Assembly: GCA_017798145.1 (NCBI GenBank)
Contig: CP059069.1
Location: 2,093,226-2,157,225 of the forward strand
From: Akkermansiaceae bacterium
Lineage (GTDB): Bacteria > Verrucomicrobiota > Verrucomicrobiia > Verrucomicrobiales > Akkermansiaceae
DNA length: 64,000 nt
Direction: 5' to 3'
The notes below the pieces were generated by a model. It saw nothing but the letters and a program-made list of their open reading frames with translations, had not been told where the DNA came from and searched no databases. The translations under genes and the position numbers were made by a program. This document shows positions 8,219 through 17,255 of this stretch, piece after piece (positions within the stretch are counted from its first letter, which is position 1; each line of letters starts with the position of its first letter).

Positions 8219-9814
8219 CTAGATCGAGGCCCCTTTCCCCAGCACCTTCATTGCGGCGCTGTGGCCGGGGATGCCGCTGACAGCCCCGCCGCGGACGGCC
8301 GATGAGCCGCAGAGAAAAACATTGGGGTGCGCCGTTTCCACACCCCATAGCTCCGCCTCCGCCTCCTCCCCAACGAAGGGCCAGGTGAGATCGCCGTGGA
8401 AAATGTTGCCCTTGGGCAGGTGGATCTTTTCCTCAAGGTCCACCGCGCTCATCGCCTCGATGCATGGCCTGCCGTCCGCATCCTCCGCAAGGCAGCTTTC
8501 CAGCGGCTCGGCGAGGAATTGGTCCACCCCCGCGATGTATCTCCGCAGCGCCTCCGCGCGCATGGCCGCGTTGTTATCCCTGAAAAGCGAATACGGCATG
8601 TCCAAGCCGAAGAGCGTGAGCGTGTGGTAGCCCTTCCTGGCCAGATCCTCCGAAAGGATGGAGGGATCCGTCAGGGTGTGGCAGTAGATCTCGCCCGGCG
8701 GCCTTGCCGGCAGGATCCCCGCGGCACTCTGCGCATGGCTGGCCATCATCTGCGCGTAGCCCTCGTCGATGTGCACCGTCCCCGCAAACGCCTCCTCGGG
8801 CGCATGCACGCTGTCCCGCAGCTTCGGCAGACGTTTCAGCAGCATGTTGACCTTGAACGCGGTGCCCTCCACATCGTCCCCGGCCGCCGCAGTGCCGGTC
8901 AAACCCGCCAGGACATCCGCCGAGGCGTTGCAGAGCACATGGCGCGCATCCACCTCCACCCCGCCATCCTCGGTCTCAAACGCCACCACGCTCAGCTTCG
9001 CACCCGGATCGATCCGGGTCGCCCGCGCACCGGCGGCGACCGTCACCTTGCCGGTGGCCAGCGCCGCGTCGCGAAGCCCGCCGATGAGCGCGCCCATGCC
9101 GCCCACCGGCACCTGCCACTCGCCGGTGCCGCCGCCGATGATGTGGTAGAGGAAACAGCGGTTCTGGAGCAACGAGGGATCATGCGGGAAACCCGCCACG
9201 CCGATGCGTGCGTCGGTGAAGACAAGGCCGCGCACGAGGTCATCGGAAATGAGCTCCTCGATCAGTTTTCCGAGCGGCTCCTCGATGATGGCCTGCCATG
9301 CCTCCAGCCCGGCGCCCTTCAGCCGGGAGCGCATCGCATCCCGCGAGACCAGCGGCTCCAGCATGCTTGGCCACAGCACCCGTGCCAGCTCCGCCTGCAT
9401 TTCCTGGAGCCTGAGGTAGCCCCGGTAATCCCCATCCCCGCCCGTCAGCGCCGCAAAGGCATCGCGATTCCATGCCTCCGCACCCTCGCCGTTGCGCAGC
9501 AACAGCTCGCGGAAACCACCGCCCGCCAGCGAGGGCGTCCACGAGGCCGTCGCGCGCCGCTTGCTGCCGAAGGCGATGCCAAGATCGTCCAGGATTTTCC
9601 GTGGGAACAGGCTGACGAGATACGAGTAGGCGGAGAGCCGCGCATCCATGCCTTTGAAAACCCGCTCCGAGCGCGTCGCCCCGCCGATCTCGGCGTTGCG
9701 CTCCAGCACCAGCACGGACAGGCCCGCCTGCGCCAGGTAGCACGCCGCCACCATTCCGTTGTGCCCGGAGCCGATGATCACCGCGTCGTAGCGCGTCTGG
9801 AACGATGTTGCCAT
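8219..9814 (-). CDS. FAD-dependent oxidoreductase, CrtI/PYROXD2-like
   Basis: The 531-residue protein opens with an FAD-binding Rossmann motif, VIIGSGHNGMVAACYLAQ, then EIGGATRSE. Its C-terminus has KGNIFHGDLTWPF and FLCGSSAVRGGAVSGIPGHS, features of the phytoene-desaturase-like subgroup that includes animal PYROXD2. No phytoene synthase or other carotenoid gene is present, so a carotenoid role is not supported. ATG 9812-9814 begins MATSFQTRYDAVIIG; a 12-residue upstream extension (to 9850) is Gly/Pro-rich and unlikely. The gene converges on the nitroreductase. Confidence 0.88.
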   Translation of the reverse strand: MATSFQTRYDAVIIGSGHNGMVAACYLAQAGLSVLVLERNAEIGGATRSERVFKGMDARLSAYSYLVSLFPRKILDDLGIAFGSKRRATASWTPSLAGGGFRELLLRNGEGAEAWNRDAFAALTGGDGDYRGYLRLQEMQAELARVLWPSMLEPLVSRDAMRSRLKGAGLEAWQAIIEEPLGKLIEELISDDLVRGLVFTDARIGVAGFPHDPSLLQNRCFLYHIIGGGTGEWQVPVGGMGALIGGLRDAALATGKVTVAAGARATRIDPGAKLSVVAFETEDGGVEVDARHVLCNASADVLAGLTGTAAAGDDVEGTAFKVNMLLKRLPKLRDSVHAPEEAFAGTVHIDEGYAQMMASHAQSAAGILPARPPGEIYCHTLTDPSILSEDLARKGYHTLTLFGLDMPYSLFRDNNAAMRAEALRRYIAGVDQFLAEPLESCLAEDADGRPCIEAMSAVDLEEKIHLPKGNIFHGDLTWPFVGEEAEAELWGVETAHPNVFLCGSSAVRGGAVSGIPGHSAAMKVLGKGASI

Positions 9815-9871
9815 GCCGGGAGGATGGCCTGCCCCGGCTCCGGGGTGCAATGCGAATGGCGGGGCTTTGGT

Positions 9872-11104
9872 CTAGAAATACGTGCGGAATGCCAGCGAGT
9901 AGGTGAAGGCGTCCATATCCCCGGCGGGGGTGTTCAGCGTCGAGTATTCGATTCCGGCCATGATCTTGGCGTTGTCCCCGCAGATCAGGTAGTTGAGTCC
10001 GGCATAGAGCGTGTGCAGCTCGTCGCCGCGCCCGCCGCCGTCGTTCACCAGCGGATTGTCATGCTGGGAGCGGACGTAGCGGCTGTTGGTGCGGATCCCC
10101 TGATCCCTCTGTGACCCGGCATACTGGTATTGGAACACCGCCTGAAGCTTGTCCTCCATGATCCAATACCACGGCATCACCACCAGGCCGTGGAACGATC
10201 CGCCGCGGGCCGGGTTCAAGCCGTTGTTTTCCCCTACAACCAGCGTGGCCAGCGTTCCGAAGCGCCCGTCGTCATAGATCGCGTTGAGCGCCGTCGCCCA
10301 ATCGTACCCAAGGTAATCGTCCGCACCGGATTGGTCGTTCTGGACGAAATCCAGGACAAAGCGCAGCTCTTCGCTATGCTGGTATGCTCCGGAAAAATAA
10401 TAGGCCTGGCCATCGTTCCAGCCGCCGATGAATTCGGAATCATCCTCGCCGCTGAAGATTCCGAGCGTCGCGGACCACGCACCCACGCTCCCGTTGAGCG
10501 TAAGCCCGGTCGCACGGTTCGGACTTCCATAGAGCTTGTTGGCGATCGCCGAGCGCTCGATGGTGTAGATCTCCTTTGAGGACATGTGGACTTCCTCCGT
10601 CATGTTGAACTTGTGACGCCCGTATTGGACATCGAGCGTATCGAAGGCATCCACGCCAAAGGCTTTCTTGATGTTGAAATTGACGTATGCCTCGTCGAAA
10701 TCCTCATACGGCCAGTCGAGGCCGCCGCCTGCGGGGTTGTTGCGGTTGTCGCTCACCGCGTTGATGCCGATCTTCGCGGTGAAATACCGCAGGAATTCCG
10801 TCTTCGTCTCGATGCGCACCCGGCGGTAGTCGTCATAGGTGTCGGTGAAATCGCGCCCGTTGACGTCCTGGCCGTCCACGTAGGCGGTCTGGTATTGGAA
10901 GCGCGCGCCGATGTTGAAGGACTGGAGGAAGGGATTCTCCGCGTTTTTGTAGATCGTGCCGGGCTTGCTCTGGAGCCATGAGCACCAGTCGCCGGGGTTG
11001 CTTGCGGGGGCTTCTGCCAAGGGGCTTGCGGGGCCTGCGGTGGCGATGGCCGGCAGGCCGATGGCGAGTCCCAGGACGATTGCGTTTTTGAGTGTGTTTT
11101 TCAT
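9872..11104 (-). CDS. Outer-membrane porin, phosphate-selective porin O/P-like
   Basis: The 410-residue product has a signal peptide (MKNTLKNAIVLGLAIGLPAIATA) and a body of alternating aromatic strands with DDYRRVRIETKTEF and YGRHKFNMTEEVHMSSKEIY, ending in LAFRTYF with a terminal Phe, as outer-membrane barrels do. It resembles the OprO/OprP group of phosphate/polyphosphate porins. It is transcribed divergently from pstS, and the shared region carries TGTCAC-type repeats, so phosphate-starvation control is likely. Substrate choice is inferred mainly from this context. Confidence 0.8.
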   Translation of the reverse strand: MKNTLKNAIVLGLAIGLPAIATAGPASPLAEAPASNPGDWCSWLQSKPGTIYKNAENPFLQSFNIGARFQYQTAYVDGQDVNGRDFTDTYDDYRRVRIETKTEFLRYFTAKIGINAVSDNRNNPAGGGLDWPYEDFDEAYVNFNIKKAFGVDAFDTLDVQYGRHKFNMTEEVHMSSKEIYTIERSAIANKLYGSPNRATGLTLNGSVGAWSATLGIFSGEDDSEFIGGWNDGQAYYFSGAYQHSEELRFVLDFVQNDQSGADDYLGYDWATALNAIYDDGRFGTLATLVVGENNGLNPARGGSFHGLVVMPWYWIMEDKLQAVFQYQYAGSQRDQGIRTNSRYVRSQHDNPLVNDGGGRGDELHTLYAGLNYLICGDNAKIMAGIEYSTLNTPAGDMDAFTYSLAFRTYF

Positions 11105-11384
11105 TGTTGTGTGTCGGTTCTGTCACGCGACGGCGGGCACTTAAGTGACGGGAACGTGACAATTGGAGCCTCTTTGTGTGACAAGTATGTCACATACCGG
11201 GCAAAGCACCGGATCTCAAGCCCCTGTTTGCCGCCAAGGCCATTACTCTGACCACGATGTTCCGCGCGCAACCAAAATCAGCTTTGTGACAAACCTGTCA
11301 CAATTCCCCTTTTGCCAATGTGACGGAATCCCATGCTAGCTCTCGTCCGTGACGAAACACGCGCCACGAACCACCACAAACACC
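11105..11384. promoter_or_regulatory. Divergent porin/pstS control region with PHO-box-like repeats
   Basis: This 280-base region has no gene. On the porin side, GTGAC occurs at 11145-11149 and 11156-11160, exactly 11 bp apart. Read on the minus strand this gives TGTCACgttccCGTCAC, close to the two-repeat PhoB box layout. Two 18-bp perfect palindromes of the form TGTGACA-N4-TGTCACA lie at 11177-11194 and 11285-11302. Further GTGAC copies are at 11320-11324 and 11349-11353. Both flanking genes are phosphate genes, so PhoB-like binding is a reasonable inference; -35/-10 elements could not be fixed. Confidence 0.7.
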
Positions 11385-12344
11385 ATGAAATCGAAAGCAA
11401 TCCGCCTCGCCGCCACCATCCTTGCGGCCACCCCTGCCTTCGCGCAGGAATCCCACATCGATGCCTCCATGCCCTCCTACGCGCCGGTCAGCGGCGTTTC
11501 CGGGAACCTGAACTCGATCGGCTCGGACACCCTCAACAACCTCATGACCCTATGGGCGGAAGGTTTCAAAAAGGCCTACCCGAACGTCAACATCCAGATC
11601 GAGGGCAAGGGCAGCTCGACCGCACCGCCGGCGCTCATCGAGGGCACCGCACAGCTCGGCCCGATGTCGCGGGAGATGAAAGCGGAGGAGATCGATGCCT
11701 TCGAGAAAAAATACGGCTACAAGCCCACGGCGGTGAACCTGGCGATCGACGCGCTCGCCGTCTTCGCCCACAAGGACAACCCGATCAAGGGCCTGAGCAT
11801 GGCGCAGGTGGACTCGATTTTCTCCTCCACCCGCAAGAAGGGCGGCGATGACATCAGCGATTGGGGCCAGCTCGGCCTGGATGCATGGAAAGGCCGCGCG
11901 ATCTCGCTCTTCGGGCGCAACTCCGCCTCCGGCACCTACGGCTTCTTCCAGGAGCACGCGCTTGCCAAGGGCGATTTCAAATCATCCGTGAAAGAGCAGC
12001 CGGGCTCCTCGGCGGTCGTCCAGGGGATCGGCGGCGATCTCTACGCGCTCGGCTACTCCGGCATCGGCTACAGGACATCCGGCGTCCGCCCCCTGCCCAT
12101 CGCGTCGGAGGGCTCCGAGTTCTTCGAGGCAACCTACGACAACGCCCTTTCCGGCGATTACCCGATGGCCCGTTTCCTCATCGCCTATGTGAACAAGAAA
12201 CCCGGCGAGCCGCTCGACAAGCTGACCCTCGAATTCCTGAGATACGTCCTCTCCAAGGAAGGCCAGATGATCGTCGAAAAGGACGGTTACTACCCGATGC
12301 CCGCCGAGCTGGCTGCGGAAACCGCCGCCGCGCTCGCCAAGTAA
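11385..12344 (+). CDS. pstS: Phosphate ABC transporter substrate-binding protein
   Basis: The 319-residue periplasmic protein begins MKSKAIRLAATILAATPAFA, a clean signal peptide. Family motifs include NSIGSDTLNNLMTLWAEGF (phosphate-contact loop), GKGSSTAPPALIEGTAQLGPMSREM, FAHKDNPIKGLS and FGRNSASGTYGFFQE. The group resembles PstS of planctomycete/verrucomicrobial and Vibrio-like systems. It is the first gene of a pstS-pstC-pstA-pstB-pstB-phoU cluster. ATG 11385 is preferred over ATGs further upstream because it alone starts the signal peptide. A hairpin at 12392-12423 separates it from pstC. Confidence 0.95.
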   Translation: MKSKAIRLAATILAATPAFAQESHIDASMPSYAPVSGVSGNLNSIGSDTLNNLMTLWAEGFKKAYPNVNIQIEGKGSSTAPPALIEGTAQLGPMSREMKAEEIDAFEKKYGYKPTAVNLAIDALAVFAHKDNPIKGLSMAQVDSIFSSTRKKGGDDISDWGQLGLDAWKGRAISLFGRNSASGTYGFFQEHALAKGDFKSSVKEQPGSSAVVQGIGGDLYALGYSGIGYRTSGVRPLPIASEGSEFFEATYDNALSGDYPMARFLIAYVNKKPGEPLDKLTLEFLRYVLSKEGQMIVEKDGYYPMPAELAAETAAALAK

Positions 12345-12391
12345 GGTGGCGGAAGCGTCACACTAGCGCAGACACAAGGCTTGCCAGTCAG

Positions 12392-12423
12392 GGAGGGGGA
12401 AAACTAGATTTCCTCCTCCTTTT
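12392..12423 (+). terminator. Attenuator-like hairpin between pstS and pstC
   Basis: Eleven-base arms at 12392-12402 and 12409-12419 pair with one mismatch around a 6-nt loop and are followed by TTTT. Partial termination here would give more PstS than membrane components, a common arrangement for binding-protein operons. The arms are purine/pyrimidine-rich, so chance is possible. Confidence 0.5.
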
Positions 12424-12435
12424 CATGCCCTCCCG

Positions 12436-14706
12436 ATGACCCCCGAAGAAACCCAACTCCCGGACCCGAAGCGATTCGAGGTTTCCCGGGCGACCCTCTG
12501 GTTCGACCGCTTCATGGGCTGGGCGATCCGTTTCGGCGGGATCGCTGTGATCCTGGCGGTGTTCGGGATCTTCTGGTTCATCGGCAAGGAGGTCGTGCCG
12601 CTGTTCAGACCGGGCGAGGTGGTCGAAAGCACGGAGGTCTCTGCGGACGTTGCGCCGCTCATCCTCGGCGTGGACGAATGGGGCGATATGCCGTTTTTCT
12701 ACTCCGGCGGGCAGACGGTGGTGTTCGTGGACGGGCAAAGCGGGCAACGCAGCGAGATCCAGGTGCCGGGGCTGGAGGGGCTCACCGTGACGGCGAGTTC
12801 CTACGATCCGGTCAACCGCCGCGTCGCCCTCGGCCTTGGGGACGGGCGGGTCGGCTCATTCATAGTCGGCTATGAAAGGGTTTTCGAAAACGGCGAGGCG
12901 AAGGGCGTGAAGCCATCCGTCACCGCCGAGCCATGGTTTGAGCTGAAGGCCGGTGAGGGGGCCGTGACAGGGATCGCATACGGGGATGACGGCACATCGC
13001 GCGTCGTCGCGGCGAAGCGCGGAACCGGCGAGGCAAGGACGGTGGAGGTCCTGCGGCTCGGGATGAAGGGCGGCCTCATCGGCGGCAAGACACTCAAGCT
13101 GCTTGCGGAGGTGGATGTCTCCTCGGAAATCGAAGGCGATGTGGTGATGCTGCGCGCCTCGCAGAACGGAAGCATGGTGCTGGCCGCGAACGCCGAGGGC
13201 GAGGTGACCTACCTGCTCGCAGACTCCGCCGGCGTGACGAGGCGCCAGGTTTTCAGCCCCTTCGGGGGCGGCGGCCTGGCCGAGATGGATTTCCTTTTCG
13301 GCGGCGTTTCCGTGATCCTGACCGCCACCGATGGCCGCCAGGAACAGTGGAGCCTGTTCCGGAAAAGCGACGATGCGGAACGGCTCTTCGGCATGACCAA
13401 GGACTTTCCCAACCTCGGCCCGGGCGAGAAGGTTTTTGCGAAAAGCCAGCGCAACCGCACCTTCCTGACAGGTGCCGGGAAATCGCTCTCCATCCGCCAC
13501 AGCACCTCGGGTGCCGTCCGCTGGGAAGGTGAGGCGGAATTCGCCCCCGCTGCCGCCATCCTCGATGCGAAGGGCGAGTCTTTCTGGATCGCCTCCGCAG
13601 GCGGTGAGGCGCGGAAGTTCGAGGTGAAGGATCACCACCCGGATGCGGGATTGGAGGCGTTCTTCGGAAAAGTCTGGTACGAGGGCGGCGACGGCCCGGT
13701 GTACCAATGGCAGTCCACCGGCGGCACCGGCGACTTCGAGGCCAAGCTCTCCCTGGTGCCGCTCATCTTCGGCTCGCTCAAGGGAACCGCCTACGCCCTG
13801 CTGTTCTCGGTGCCCATAGCCCTGCTCGCCGCCGTTTTCTCCGCCGCTTTCCTGCCGCCGGATGTGAAGCGCTTCGTCAAGCCTACCATGGAGATCATGT
13901 CCTCGCTGCCCTCCGTGGTGCTCGGCTTCCTCGCCGGGCTGTGGCTTGCGCCCATCCTGGAAAACCGCGTCCCATCGGTGCTCATGCTGGTGATCTTCAT
14001 CCCCGCCGCCGCACTGCTGGTCGGTTATGCCTGGTGCCGCATGCCGCTCGCCTTCCGCAACCGCTTCGAGGGCGGCGCGGAATGGGTGATCGTCGTCCCC
14101 TTCCTCGCCCTCGCCGCCTTCGCAGGCTGGTCGCTTGGGCCGGTCATCGAGCGGGTTTTCTTCATCTACACGGATCCGGCCAGCGGGGCGAAGATCGCCG
14201 ATTTCACGCTATGGTGGCCGCAGGCGACAGGCACGCGCTTCGAGCAGCGCAACTCGCTGGTGCTCGGCTTCATCATGGGCTTCGCCGTCATCCCCGTGAT
14301 TTTCACCATCGCCGAGGACGCCCTCTCCAATGTCCCGAAGAACCTGACGGCAGCAGCAGCAGCCCTCGGAGCGAACCGCTGGCAGGTGGTCTGGACGGTC
14401 ATGCTGCCCGTTGCATCCTCCGGGATTTTCTCCGCGCTGATGATCGGTTTCGGGCGCGCTGTCGGGGAAACGATGATCATGGTGATGGCCACCGGCAACA
14501 CCCCCATCATGGAGTGGAATATCTTCAACGGGATGCGCACGCTCGCCGCAAACATCGCCGTGGAACTGCCCGAGGCTCCCGTCGGCTCCACCCACTACCG
14601 CACGCTGTTCCTGGGCGCGGTCGTCCTTTTCGCCATGACCTTCGTGATGAACACCATCGCCGAGATCCTCCGCCAGCGCCTCCGCGAGAAAAACAAGCTT
14701 GTCTGA
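12436..14706 (+). CDS. pstC: Phosphate ABC transporter permease PstC with large periplasmic domain
   Basis: Inner-membrane permease of 756 residues, more than twice the size of E. coli PstC. One membrane helix (about 28-53) is followed by roughly 370 extracytoplasmic residues with repeated beta-strand blocks (ADEWGD, DGQSGQRSEIQVPGLEGL, SGAVRWEGEAEF) that look like a WD40/PQQ-type propeller. The permease core is at about 435-750 with the EAA loop EDALSNVPKNLTAAAAALGA and the PstC-typical GRAVGETMIMVMATGNTP. Long PstC proteins are known in some bacteria; the function of the extra domain is unknown. The pstA start follows the stop by 3 nt. Confidence 0.9.
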   Translation: MTPEETQLPDPKRFEVSRATLWFDRFMGWAIRFGGIAVILAVFGIFWFIGKEVVPLFRPGEVVESTEVSADVAPLILGVDEWGDMPFFYSGGQTVVFVDGQSGQRSEIQVPGLEGLTVTASSYDPVNRRVALGLGDGRVGSFIVGYERVFENGEAKGVKPSVTAEPWFELKAGEGAVTGIAYGDDGTSRVVAAKRGTGEARTVEVLRLGMKGGLIGGKTLKLLAEVDVSSEIEGDVVMLRASQNGSMVLAANAEGEVTYLLADSAGVTRRQVFSPFGGGGLAEMDFLFGGVSVILTATDGRQEQWSLFRKSDDAERLFGMTKDFPNLGPGEKVFAKSQRNRTFLTGAGKSLSIRHSTSGAVRWEGEAEFAPAAAILDAKGESFWIASAGGEARKFEVKDHHPDAGLEAFFGKVWYEGGDGPVYQWQSTGGTGDFEAKLSLVPLIFGSLKGTAYALLFSVPIALLAAVFSAAFLPPDVKRFVKPTMEIMSSLPSVVLGFLAGLWLAPILENRVPSVLMLVIFIPAAALLVGYAWCRMPLAFRNRFEGGAEWVIVVPFLALAAFAGWSLGPVIERVFFIYTDPASGAKIADFTLWWPQATGTRFEQRNSLVLGFIMGFAVIPVIFTIAEDALSNVPKNLTAAAAALGANRWQVVWTVMLPVASSGIFSALMIGFGRAVGETMIMVMATGNTPIMEWNIFNGMRTLAANIAVELPEAPVGSTHYRTLFLGAVVLFAMTFVMNTIAEILRQRLREKNKLV

Positions 14707-14709
14707 CAG

Positions 14710-16341
14710 ATGACCGCAATGCCTTCACGAAAACAGTTCGCCACGACCGGAAGGTCGCGCAAGGGCGAGCCTTTGGTATGGCTCACCGCCGCCGGGCTTG
14801 CCATCGGCGTGACCATGGCGCTGGGGCTTTTCCTTCTCATCCTTGTCAAGGGCGCGGCATCCTTCTGGCCCAAGCGCATCGAGCTTTTCGAGATCCGGAA
14901 AGGCGACACCACCGAGCTCATCGCGGGATTCGAGACCCAGTCGCGCACCCGCAAGGATGCGGATGGGAAAGAGGTGCGGGAGATCCAGGTCTTCCGCGGC
15001 AACAAGGATTTCAGCAACGACACCTTCCTCTACATCGATGCCCGGGACATCGTTTCGCGCAGCCTCCCGGAGGACGGCATCCTCATCGAGCGTCTCACCT
15101 ACGGCCCTGCGATCGGGGAGCCGGTGGCGCTTTTGGTGGACGGCGAACGCATCGGCGCAGACGATGGGGCATTCCGCGAAGCCCTCGGCTCCGTCATCGG
15201 CAAAAGCGGCGAGACCCGCGAAAAGGTTCTCCACATCGAGCGCAAGCAGATTGGGAAAATCAGCCTGGCGATGGAAGAGCTGTCACGTGCGGAAAAGGCC
15301 GGGCGGATGACGCCGGAAGCGGCTGCGGGGGAACGCGCCGCGCTCCAGGCGGAGTTCGACAAGCTCAAGGCAAAGGCCTCCGAGCTCGATGAATCCATGG
15401 CCGCCAACAGCCTGATCTACAAGATCTCTGATGGCCGTGAAAAGACCCTCCCTTCCGACCAGTTGCTCGGCGTCTTCTCGCCGAACCGCACCGGATTTTT
15501 CGGACGCCTCGGGGAAAGCCTGAGGCGCGCATGGCATTTCCTCGTCGAGGAACCCCGCGAGGCGAACACCGAGGGCGGCGTCTTCCCGGCCATCTTCGGA
15601 ACCGTGGTGATGACCCTGGTGATGAGTTTCTTCGTCACCCCCTTCGGCGTCATCGCCGCCATCTACCTGCGCGAATATGCCAAGCAGGGCGCGATGGTCC
15701 GCATCGTCCGCATCTGCGTGAACAACCTCGCTGGCGTGCCGTCCATCGTCTTCGGCGTCTTCGGCCTCGCGTTCTTCGTATATTTCGTCGGCGCGAACAT
15801 CGACCAGACCTTCTTTTCCGAGAAACTCCCCACCCCCACCTTCGGCACTCCGGGCATCCTCTGGGCATCGCTGACACTTGCGCTGCTCACCCTGCCCGTT
15901 GTCATCGTCGCCACCGAGGAAGCCCTCTCCGCCGTCCCGCGCGGCGTCCGCGAGGCCGCCCTCGCCTGCGGCGCATCCAAGTGGCAGGCGATCCAGCGCG
16001 TCGTGCTTCCCGCCTCGCTCCCCGGCATCCTCACCGGGGTCATCCTCGCCATGGCGCGCGGCGCGGGCGAGGTCGCACCGCTCATGCTCGTCGGCGTGGT
16101 GAAGCTCGCCCCGTCACTCCCCATCGACGATGTCGCACCCTTCATCCACGCCGAGCGCAAGTTCATGCACCTCGGCTTCCACATCTATGACCTCGGCTTC
16201 CAATCGCCCGATGCCGAGGCCGCCAAGCCCATGGTCTACGCCACCGCACTGCTGCTCATCATCGTCGTCGTCACCCTCAACCTCACCGCAATCACCATCC
16301 GCAACCGCCTCAGGAAACGCTACGCCGTTTCAAGCTTCTGA
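14710..16341 (+). CDS. pstA: Phosphate ABC transporter permease PstA with extra periplasmic/coiled-coil segment
   Basis: At 543 residues this is about 250 longer than typical PstA. After a first helix (about 24-48, AAGLAIGVTMALGLFLLIL) comes an extracytoplasmic segment containing a Lys/Glu/Ala-rich helix predicted to form a coiled coil (about 178-230). The permease core begins near 295 (GGVFPAIFGTVVMTLVMSFF) and has the EAA loop EEALSAVPRGVREAALACGA and ARGAGEVAPLMLVG. It pairs with the equally enlarged PstC, so the two extra segments may contact each other or PstS outside the membrane. Confidence 0.9.
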   Translation: MTAMPSRKQFATTGRSRKGEPLVWLTAAGLAIGVTMALGLFLLILVKGAASFWPKRIELFEIRKGDTTELIAGFETQSRTRKDADGKEVREIQVFRGNKDFSNDTFLYIDARDIVSRSLPEDGILIERLTYGPAIGEPVALLVDGERIGADDGAFREALGSVIGKSGETREKVLHIERKQIGKISLAMEELSRAEKAGRMTPEAAAGERAALQAEFDKLKAKASELDESMAANSLIYKISDGREKTLPSDQLLGVFSPNRTGFFGRLGESLRRAWHFLVEEPREANTEGGVFPAIFGTVVMTLVMSFFVTPFGVIAAIYLREYAKQGAMVRIVRICVNNLAGVPSIVFGVFGLAFFVYFVGANIDQTFFSEKLPTPTFGTPGILWASLTLALLTLPVVIVATEEALSAVPRGVREAALACGASKWQAIQRVVLPASLPGILTGVILAMARGAGEVAPLMLVGVVKLAPSLPIDDVAPFIHAERKFMHLGFHIYDLGFQSPDAEAAKPMVYATALLLIIVVVTLNLTAITIRNRLRKRYAVSSF

Positions 16342-16474
16342 GGAATTCCGGCCGCAGAGACACGGAGACCGCAGGGCGATTTCCATGAATTTCCCAAACC
16401 ACGAAAACCGTGCCTCTGTGGCCAAACCCCTTCATTCGCGAAAATTAGCGTTCATTCACGGTTAGAAATCCACC
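16342..16474. repeat. Dispersed-repeat-like intergenic sequence between pstA and pstB1
   Basis: This 133-nt spacer interrupts an otherwise tight operon. It contains gccgcagagacacggagac at 16351-16369, the opposite-sense wording gcctctgtggcc at 16412-16423, and a block at about 16433-16463 of the cattcgcgaaaattagcg type followed by ttcattcacggtt. Similar 'cgcagagacacagag / attagcgttcattcgcggtt' wording recurs between genes in many bacterial genomes. Only this copy is visible here, so calling it a genomic repeat is inference. Confidence 0.4.
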
Positions 16475-17254
16475 ATGCCCCCAGCCCAGAAAACACCCCG
16501 CCCGGATTTCATCCGCATCGAGGACTTCAGCTTCCACTACGGCGCGAAGCAGGCGATCTTCCGCATCGACATGGCGATCCCGGAAAACGAGGTCACCGCC
16601 CTCATCGGCCCTTCGGGCTGCGGGAAATCGACCTTGCTGCGGAACATGAACCGCATGAACGACCTCATCGACGGCGTCCGCCACGAAGGCGACATCCGCC
16701 TCGACGGCACCAGCCTCTACGATCCCTCCGTGGAAGTGATTTCCCTGCGCAAGCGCGTCGGCATGGTGTTCCAGAAATACAACCCCTTCGCGAAGTCGAT
16801 CTACGAAAACGTCGTCTTCAGCCTGCGCGTCGCCGGCCGCAGCGGCAAACGCGAGCTCGATGAAACCGTCGAGCGCTCGCTCACGGAAGCCGCCCTGTGG
16901 GACGAGGTGAAAGACCGCCTCCACGAAAGCGCCTTCGGCCTCTCCGGCGGCCAGCAGCAGCGCCTCTGCATCGCCCGCGCCATCGCAAACCGCCCGGAAA
17001 TCCTGCTCATGGACGAGCCCTGCGCCGCGCTCGATCCGCTCGCCACCCTCAAGATCGAGGAGCTCATCACCAAGCTCAAGAGCCGCTACACGATCGTCAT
17101 CGTCACCCACAACATGGAGCAGGCCACCCGCTGCTCCGACCGCACCGCCTTCCTCTACATGGGCAAGCTCATCGAATACGGCAAGACCATGCAGATCTTC
17201 GAAAGCCCGCGCCATGAGCAGACGGAAGCCTACATCACCGGGAGGTTCAGCTGA
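16475..17254 (+). CDS. pstB: Phosphate ABC transporter ATP-binding protein (first copy)
   Basis: A 259-residue ATPase with Walker [11 protein letters not shown]-loop [11 protein letters not shown], signature [14 protein letters not shown], Walker [14 protein letters not shown] and the switch His in IVTHNME. The adenine-contact region and the [20 protein letters not shown]-terminus are PstB-specific. It energises PstCA. A second complete PstB follows after one base; both have all catalytic motifs, so they may form a heterodimer or serve different conditions. Confidence 0.95.
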   Translation: MPPAQKTPRPDFIRIEDFSFHYGAKQAIFRIDMAIPENEVTALIGPSGCGKSTLLRNMNRMNDLIDGVRHEGDIRLDGTSLYDPSVEVISLRKRVGMVFQKYNPFAKSIYENVVFSLRVAGRSGKRELDETVERSLTEAALWDEVKDRLHESAFGLSGGQQQRLCIARAIANRPEILLMDEPCAALDPLATLKIEELITKLKSRYTIVIVTHNMEQATRCSDRTAFLYMGKLIEYGKTMQIFESPRHEQTEAYITGRFS

Positions 17255-17255
17255 A

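Noticed and set aside
8396..10114. 572-residue plus-strand frame across the flavoprotein and porin genes
   Set aside because: It crosses the boundary of two well-supported minus-strand genes and shows no domain pattern; high GC makes such antisense frames common.
11177..11302. Palindromes as CRP (cAMP receptor) sites
   Set aside because: CRP sites are TGTGA-N6-TCACA. Here the TGTGA and TCACA halves are separated by eight bases, and the flanking genes are phosphate genes, so CRP was not favoured.
13707..15392. 561-residue plus-strand frame inside pstC/pstA
   Set aside because: It is in another frame of genes with clear permease motifs and is Arg/His/Pro-rich, typical of a frame shadow.
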